Source: CAZPMO01 sp964587515
Lineage (GTDB): Bacteria > Pseudomonadota > Alphaproteobacteria > MPNO01
NCBI GenBank assembly: GCA_964587515.1
Contig: CAZPMO010000097.1
Span: forward strand, 1 to 17,923
DNA: 17,923 nt
Reading direction: 5' to 3'
In this document: piece after piece, positions 14,392 to 17,923 of the stretch
How positions within the stretch are numbered: position 1 is the first letter of the stretch
Layout of the letters: every line of letters begins with the position of its first letter
Position numbers and translations under genes: made by a program
The notes under the pieces: model-generated
Database searches by the model: none
The model's input: the letters and a program-made list of their open reading frames with translations, nothing else
What the model was told of the DNA's origin: nothing

Positions 14392-16023
14392 ATGAGCGAA
14401 TTACTTCCCGATCTTGTCTTCCAGACGGCCAGAAAAGCGCCCGAGGCAGATGCGCTGAAGCATGGCGCGACGGTCTTGAGCTATGCCGAACTGGCAAGTC
14501 GCATCGATCACATTGCCCGCGGCCTGGTCTCGCTTGGCCTGGATGCCGGTGAGCGCGTCGCTGTCTATCTGGAGAAACGCATCGAGACGGTAATCGGGAC
14601 GTTTGGCGCCGCCGCGGCCGGCGGCGTTTTCGTGCCGCTCAATCCCGTGCTGCGACCCCATCAGATCGGCCATATCCTGCGCGATTGTTCAGTACGCGTA
14701 CTGGTCACCTCCGCGGCGCGGCTCGACGTTCTGGCCGAGACGCTGGAAGGGTGCCACGATTTGAATACGATCGTGCTGGTCGATGGCGACGCGGCCGGTG
14801 CACCCGGCGCGCCCACCCATGTCGCGGTGAAAAGTTGGGACGAGGTGACGGCGGTGGCTGGTAACGCCGCCGAAGTCCACCGCGCCGGTAACGGCGCTGG
14901 CGTCCACAACGCCATTGATGGCGACGTCGCGGCCATCCTTTATACCTCCGGCAGCACCGGCCTGCCGAAAGGCGTGGTGCTGTCGCACCGCAATATGGTG
15001 GCCGGCGCGCGCAGCGTCAGCCAGTACCTTGAAAACACCTCGGACGACCGCATTCTGTGCGTTCTGCCGTTCAGCTTCGATGCCGGATTCAGTCAACTGA
15101 CCACGGCTTTCAATGCCGGCGCCTGCGCGGTGCTGATGGACTATCTGCTGCCGCGCGACGTGATCAAGAAAGTCGCCGCCGAAAATATTTCCGGCCTCGG
15201 CGGCGTGCCGCCACTGTGGAATCAGCTCGCCGATCTCGAATGGCCCGCCGAAGCGGTCGCCTCGCTGCGCTATTTTACCAATACCGGCGGCCACATGCCG
15301 CGCACCACGCTGGACAAACTGCGCGCGTCGCTGCCCAAGGCGAAACCTTATCTGATGTACGGCCTGACCGAGGCGTTCCGCTCGACCTATCTGCCGCCCG
15401 CCGAGGTCGATAACCGTCCCGATTCGATTGGCAAGGCGATTCCCAACGCCGAAATTCTGGTGGTCCGAGAAAATGGCGAGCTGTGCACGCCCGGCGAACC
15501 CGGCGAACTGGTGCATCGCGGCCCGCTTGTCGCTTTGGGCTACTGGAACGATCCGGAGCGAACCGCCGAACGATTCAAGCCCAGCCCGACCACGGGCCGC
15601 AACGAAGGTGTTTGCATGACCGAGATCGCGGTCTGGTCGGGCGACACCGTGCGCATGGACGAGGAAGGGTTCCTGTATTTCGTCGGCCGCCGTGACGAAA
15701 TGATCAAAAGCTCCGGCTATCGCATCAGCCCGACCGAGGTCGAGGAAGTGATCTACGCCACGGGGCTGGTCGGCGAGGCGGTTGCGCTCGGCGTTCCCCA
15801 CCCCACCCTGGGCCAGGGAATAGTGATCGCCGCGACCGCGCCCAACGGCGATAATCTCAACTGCGACGGGCTGGTCGCCGCGTGCCGCGAAAAGCTGCCC
15901 GCTTATATGGTGCCCCATCTGGTGGTTCAGCGCGAGAAGCTGGAACGCAATCCCAACGGCAAGATCGACCGCAAACAGATCTCCAACGAGTTATCTTCCG
16001 TCTTCGAAGGCGAGGCCGCATGA
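14392..16023 (+). CDS. AMP-forming acyl-CoA ligase, exosortase A system-associated
   Basis: This 543-residue adenylating enzyme should activate a carboxylic or amino acid as the acyl-AMP and pass it to CoA or, here, probably to the neighbouring acyl carrier protein. ANL-family motifs are in order: the P-loop YTSGSTGLPKGVVLSHRN (from residue 184), YGLTEAFRSTYLPP (323 on), the hinge GRRDEMIKSSGYRISPTEVE (with DEM at 435-437), and the C-terminal catalytic lysine in NPNGKIDRK (Lys524). FSFDAGFSQL and the EAF following GLTE fit the TIGR03098 family as I recall it. The ATG has a weak ribosome-binding site. Its stop overlaps the next ATG as ATGA, the expected coupling to the PLP-dependent decarboxylase, which here is only a 29-codon stump. 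The ligase itself looks complete and undamaged. Confidence 0.9.
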   Translation: MSELLPDLVFQTARKAPEADALKHGATVLSYAELASRIDHIARGLVSLGLDAGERVAVYLEKRIETVIGTFGAAAAGGVFVPLNPVLRPHQIGHILRDCSVRVLVTSAARLDVLAETLEGCHDLNTIVLVDGDAAGAPGAPTHVAVKSWDEVTAVAGNAAEVHRAGNGAGVHNAIDGDVAAILYTSGSTGLPKGVVLSHRNMVAGARSVSQYLENTSDDRILCVLPFSFDAGFSQLTTAFNAGACAVLMDYLLPRDVIKKVAAENISGLGGVPPLWNQLADLEWPAEAVASLRYFTNTGGHMPRTTLDKLRASLPKAKPYLMYGLTEAFRSTYLPPAEVDNRPDSIGKAIPNAEILVVRENGELCTPGEPGELVHRGPLVALGYWNDPERTAERFKPSPTTGRNEGVCMTEIAVWSGDTVRMDEEGFLYFVGRRDEMIKSSGYRISPTEVEEVIYATGLVGEAVALGVPHPTLGQGIVIAATAPNGDNLNCDGLVAACREKLPAYMVPHLVVQREKLERNPNGKIDRKQISNELSSVFEGEAA

Positions 16024-16106
16024 ATTTTATCGACAAGCCGCGTCCGGTCACATCGACGATCGGGGAGTTCGAGGTTGCCGGCGATCAGCTCTGTGTGGGC
16101 GGCGTC
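16020..16106 (+). pseudogene. Start of an exosortase A-associated PLP-dependent decarboxylase (29 codons, truncated)
   Basis: The first codons read MNFIDKPRPVTSTIGEF, then EVAGDQLCVGGV. The last block resembles the opening of the TIGR03099-type decarboxylase (ornithine/diaminopimelate decarboxylase fold), where a GGV(P) motif precedes the barrel. It begins with an ATGA overlap with the ligase stop, the expected gene order. At about 16098-16106 the sequence switches to the antisense of a nucleotide-sugar dehydrogenase. The frame stays open by chance to 16337, giving a meaningless tail. No PLP lysine or barrel is present, so no activity is possible. The family call relies on a short stretch plus synteny. 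Confidence 0.6.
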
Positions 16107-16319
16107 GGTCGTGGCGCGCAGTTTGCCGGCGTCGACGCGTTCGCGGACCAGTTCGGAAATACCTTCTTCGATGATCGGCGAGATTCCGTCGTTGACCATG
16201 CCGATTTTCTCGTCGGAGATATCAACGCCGACGACCTCATGACCGAGTCGCGCAAGACAGGCGCCCGACACCAGCCCCACATAACCCAGGCCGAAAATGG
16301 AAATCTTTTTCGTGGTCAT
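16098..16319 (-). pseudogene. N-terminal fragment of a GDP-mannose/UDP-glucose 6-dehydrogenase
   Basis: Reading leftward from the ATG at 16319, 74 codons give MTTKKISIFGLGYVGLVSGA, CLARLGHEVVGVDISDEKIG, then SPIIEEGISELV and KLRATTDAA. This is the Rossmann NAD-binding start of sugar-nucleotide 6-dehydrogenases, with GLGYVG as the dinucleotide loop and VVGVD as the acidic ribose-binding strand. The K..INxGxSPIxExG-type spacing is closest to AlgD-like GDP-mannose dehydrogenase, but a UDP-glucose/UDP-ManNAc type is possible. Intact enzymes are about 430 residues; everything after TTDAA is missing, replaced by the antisense of the decarboxylase start. The upstream ribosome-binding site is weak. 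Such an enzyme would normally make a uronic acid sugar for the exopolysaccharide. The fragment cannot catalyse anything. Confidence 0.82.
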
Positions 16320-16519
16320 TTTACACCGCTAGGTTGAATATAATTCATAGACTAATCGGTTACATGTTGCTCCGATCAATCCTGACGGCCCAAGGCGGAG
16401 AACCTCGATCCGGCATTCAAGGTCAAATTTACGCAATCGGGCTTAATGAAACTTTACCAATAAGAGGCCTAAAACCCCTGGGAAACTCCCGGAAAACCCA
16501 TAATAACAACCCATACGCA

Positions 16520-16533
16520 CCGAGTGCACTCGG
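16520..16533. promoter_or_regulatory. 14-bp perfect palindrome upstream of the gentisate dioxygenase gene
   Basis: CCGAGTGCACTCGG is a perfect palindrome centred 63 bases upstream of the ATG at 16589. It covers the place where a -35 element would lie relative to the TATGAT at 16547, so it could be the operator of a regulator controlling the dioxygenase gene. The rest of 16320-16588 holds no gene I can support, only the weak GGGA/TCCC stem near 16490. Confidence 0.45.
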
Positions 16534-16546
16534 CCGTCCGTTCCGC

Positions 16547-16552
16547 TATGAT
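16547..16552 (+). promoter_or_regulatory. Candidate -10 element for the gentisate dioxygenase gene
   Basis: TATGAT is a near-consensus -10 hexamer 36 bases before the start codon. The hexamer 17 bases upstream (16524-16529, GTGCAC) is not a consensus -35 and lies within the palindrome, which suggests an activator- or repressor-controlled promoter. Based on sequence resemblance only. Confidence 0.35.
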
Positions 16553-16588
16553 CGCGCCTGGATTCGAGATCTACCCGGGAGAAACGCG

Positions 16589-17644
16589 ATGAGCAGGGCA
16601 CTTGACCAAAAGCCGGAGATGACCAACGTGCGCGCCGATTACTACGGGCGCATCGGTGAGCAGAACATGGCGCCGCTGTGGGAGGTCATCCATCAGTTGC
16701 TGGCCAAGGAACCGGTGACCGAGGCGACGCCCTATGTCTGGAAATATGACGAGTTGCGTCCGGCCCTGCTCGAATCCGCCGATATCATCAGCGCCGAGGA
16801 GGCCGAGCGCCGGGTGCTGGTCCTCGAAAACCCCTCCATGCGCGGCAAGTCGTGCATTACCGAGGCGCTCTACGCGGGGCTTCAGCTCATCATGCCGGGC
16901 GAGATCGCACCGACCCATCGCCATACCCCGGCGGCGCTGCGCTTCATTATCGAGGGCAGCCGCGGTTATACCGCCATCAACGGCGAAAAGGCCTATATGG
17001 AGCCCGGCGATCTGATCCTGACGCCGTCATGGGTATGGCACGATCATGGCCATGACGGCGCCGAACCGGTGGTCTGGCTCGACGGGCTCGACGTGCCGAT
17101 GATCCGCTATATGGGGCCGGTCTTCGCCGAGCCTTATTCCGCCGAATATCATCCCGAAGGCCGCCCAATGGGCGACAACCAGTCGCGTTACGGCGCCAAT
17201 ATGATCCCGGTCGGCGAGACCTTCGAGACCGAAAATTCACCGGTCTTTCACTATCCCTACGTCCAGACCCGCGCGGCGCTGGAAAAGCTCGCCAAGGCCC
17301 AGGATATCGATCCGTGCCACGGTGTGAAGATGGAATATATCAATCCGGCCAATGGCGGCCCGGCGATGCCCACCCTCGGCACCTTCATGCAGCATCTGCC
17401 CAAGGGTTTCGCGACCACCACCTACCGCTCCACGGCGGCCTGGGTGTATTCGGTGGTCGAGGGTACGGGACGCACCACCATCGGCGACGACACGGTTGAA
17501 TGGGGCCCGCGCGACACCTTCGTGGTGCCGGCCTGGTATCCCCACCGGCACGAGGCCGATGGCGACGCCTTCCTGTTCAGCTACACCGACAAGCCGGTTC
17601 ACGACAAGCTCGGCTGGTTCCGCGAAGCGCGCGGCGACGCCTGA
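16589..17644 (+). CDS. Gentisate 1,2-dioxygenase (bicupin)
   Basis: This 351-residue protein has the usual length of gentisate 1,2-dioxygenases, non-haem Fe(II) enzymes that cleave gentisate to maleylpyruvate in aromatic catabolism. The N-terminal cupin holds the likely iron ligands in IAPTHRHTPAALRFIIEG (His110, His112) and PSWVWHDHGHDG (His151). VVWLDGLDVPMI and FHYPYVQTR are further family blocks. A second cupin follows with GFATTTYRSTAAWVYSVVEG and FVVPAWYPHRHEADGDAFLF. The frame is open further upstream to 16334, but I place the start at the ATG at 16589, because GGGAG lies 7 bases before it and the upstream residues look non-coding. A related salicylate or 1-hydroxy-2-naphthoate dioxygenase is an alternative. 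It converges with the next gene with a 2-base gap and shows no damage. Confidence 0.88.
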   Translation: MSRALDQKPEMTNVRADYYGRIGEQNMAPLWEVIHQLLAKEPVTEATPYVWKYDELRPALLESADIISAEEAERRVLVLENPSMRGKSCITEALYAGLQLIMPGEIAPTHRHTPAALRFIIEGSRGYTAINGEKAYMEPGDLILTPSWVWHDHGHDGAEPVVWLDGLDVPMIRYMGPVFAEPYSAEYHPEGRPMGDNQSRYGANMIPVGETFETENSPVFHYPYVQTRAALEKLAKAQDIDPCHGVKMEYINPANGGPAMPTLGTFMQHLPKGFATTTYRSTAAWVYSVVEGTGRTTIGDDTVEWGPRDTFVVPAWYPHRHEADGDAFLFSYTDKPVHDKLGWFREARGDA

Positions 17645-17646
17645 TA

Positions 17647-17923
17647 TTACTGGCAGATCACGTTGACCAGCGCCTGACGGCCCTCGACCTTGACCACGTC
17701 CAGCGCCTTCTCCAGCGCCCCCTGCAGCTCGGCCGGGTCCTCGACGCGCGCGCCATAACCGCCTGATGCCTCGACCACGGTCTCGAAGCGAGGGTTGGGC
17801 TCCAGCGAGGTCAGCGGCATGCGGTTGGCCTGGCTCGCATCGCCGTCGGGATAGATTCCCTTGGTCGCCATATGCACGGCGTTCCAGCGCCCGTTATTGC
17901 AGATCACGGTCAGGATCGGCAGG
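17647..17923 (-). CDS. Thiamine diphosphate-dependent enzyme, C-terminal part (cut by window edge)
   Basis: The last 91 codons of a larger gene lie here. The reading begins LPILTVICNNGRWNAVH, where NNGRWNA corresponds to the NN that ends the ThDP/Mg2+-binding GDG...NN motif of acetolactate synthase-like enzymes. SLEPNPRFETVVEASGGYGA and VEDPAELQGALEKALDVVKV form the end of the PYR/PP-type domain, and the protein ends ALVNVICQ with TAA at 17647. Related proteins include acetolactate synthase, benzoylformate decarboxylase and oxalyl-CoA decarboxylase; the reaction cannot be chosen from this piece. It converges on the gentisate dioxygenase gene without room for a terminator. Confidence 0.82.
   Translation of the reverse strand, partial: LPILTVICNNGRWNAVHMATKGIYPDGDASQANRMPLTSLEPNPRFETVVEASGGYGARVEDPAELQGALEKALDVVKVEGRQALVNVICQ

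Noticed and set aside
16106..16337. Plus-strand continuation of the decarboxylase frame as a novel 105-residue protein
   Set aside because: After codon 29 it is exactly the antisense of the recognisable dehydrogenase start, so the open frame is accidental.
16334..16588. 85-codon N-terminal extension of the gentisate dioxygenase frame
   Set aside because: The extension has no family sequence, no ribosome-binding site at its start, and spans the palindrome and -10 element. The ATG at 16589 has GGGAG at the right distance and gives the normal protein length.

Overview
The window is GC-rich (mostly above about 60% G+C by eye, with a sharp AT-rich island near 8.2-9.1 kb). It reads like a chromosomal piece of a proteobacterium, most likely an alphaproteobacterium. 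I base this on codon use, gene packing and family content; no rRNA or other marker is present to fix the taxon. Gene names rest on motifs and family resemblance recognised by eye; no database search was possible.

Left flank (1-5213, all minus strand). A catabolic/uptake operon is transcribed in the order acyl-CoA dehydrogenase, periplasmic substrate-binding protein (LivK type), LivH, LivM, LivG, LivF. This is a complete branched-chain-amino-acid-type (HAAT) ABC importer plus one oxidation enzyme; LivF is cut by the window edge. A strong perfect hairpin lies between livK and livH.

Centre (5283-16319). This is an exopolysaccharide locus of the exosortase A / PEP-CTERM-associated type. Intact members are an O-antigen-ligase-like membrane protein (5283-6632, minus), a WecB-type UDP-GlcNAc 2-epimerase (9163-10266, minus), two alpha/beta hydrolases and an acyl carrier protein in tight overlap (12274-14211, minus), and a divergent AMP-forming acyl-CoA ligase (14392-16023, plus). 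No exosortase gene and no PEP-CTERM substrate is visible.

The same locus is heavily damaged. A methyltransferase lacks its N-terminus and has an internal TAA (6777-7311). It abuts head-to-head a glycosyltransferase fragment lacking both ends (7312-7683). A flippase has an out-of-frame internal deletion with a base-composition change at the join (7731-8559). A second methyltransferase lacks its central part and may carry a poly-A frameshift (8644-9142). An asparagine-synthase-like gene is split by one in-frame TAG (10276-12183). A PLP-decarboxylase start (16020-16106) runs into the start of a nucleotide-sugar dehydrogenase facing it (16098-16319). The scars are several and independent; they fit either a decaying, recombining surface-polysaccharide locus or a mis-assembled (for example metagenomic) consensus.

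Right flank (16320-17923). A small regulatory region with a 14-bp perfect palindrome precedes a gentisate 1,2-dioxygenase gene (plus). The 3' end of a thiamine-diphosphate-dependent enzyme converges on it (minus, cut by the window edge). This flank looks like aromatic or keto-acid catabolism, unrelated to the polysaccharide locus.

I see no tRNA, rRNA, CRISPR array, transposase or insertion-sequence ends. The most interesting parts are the chain of deletion/rearrangement junctions inside the exosortase-A-type locus and the inverted-repeat-rich divergent promoter region at 14273-14345.
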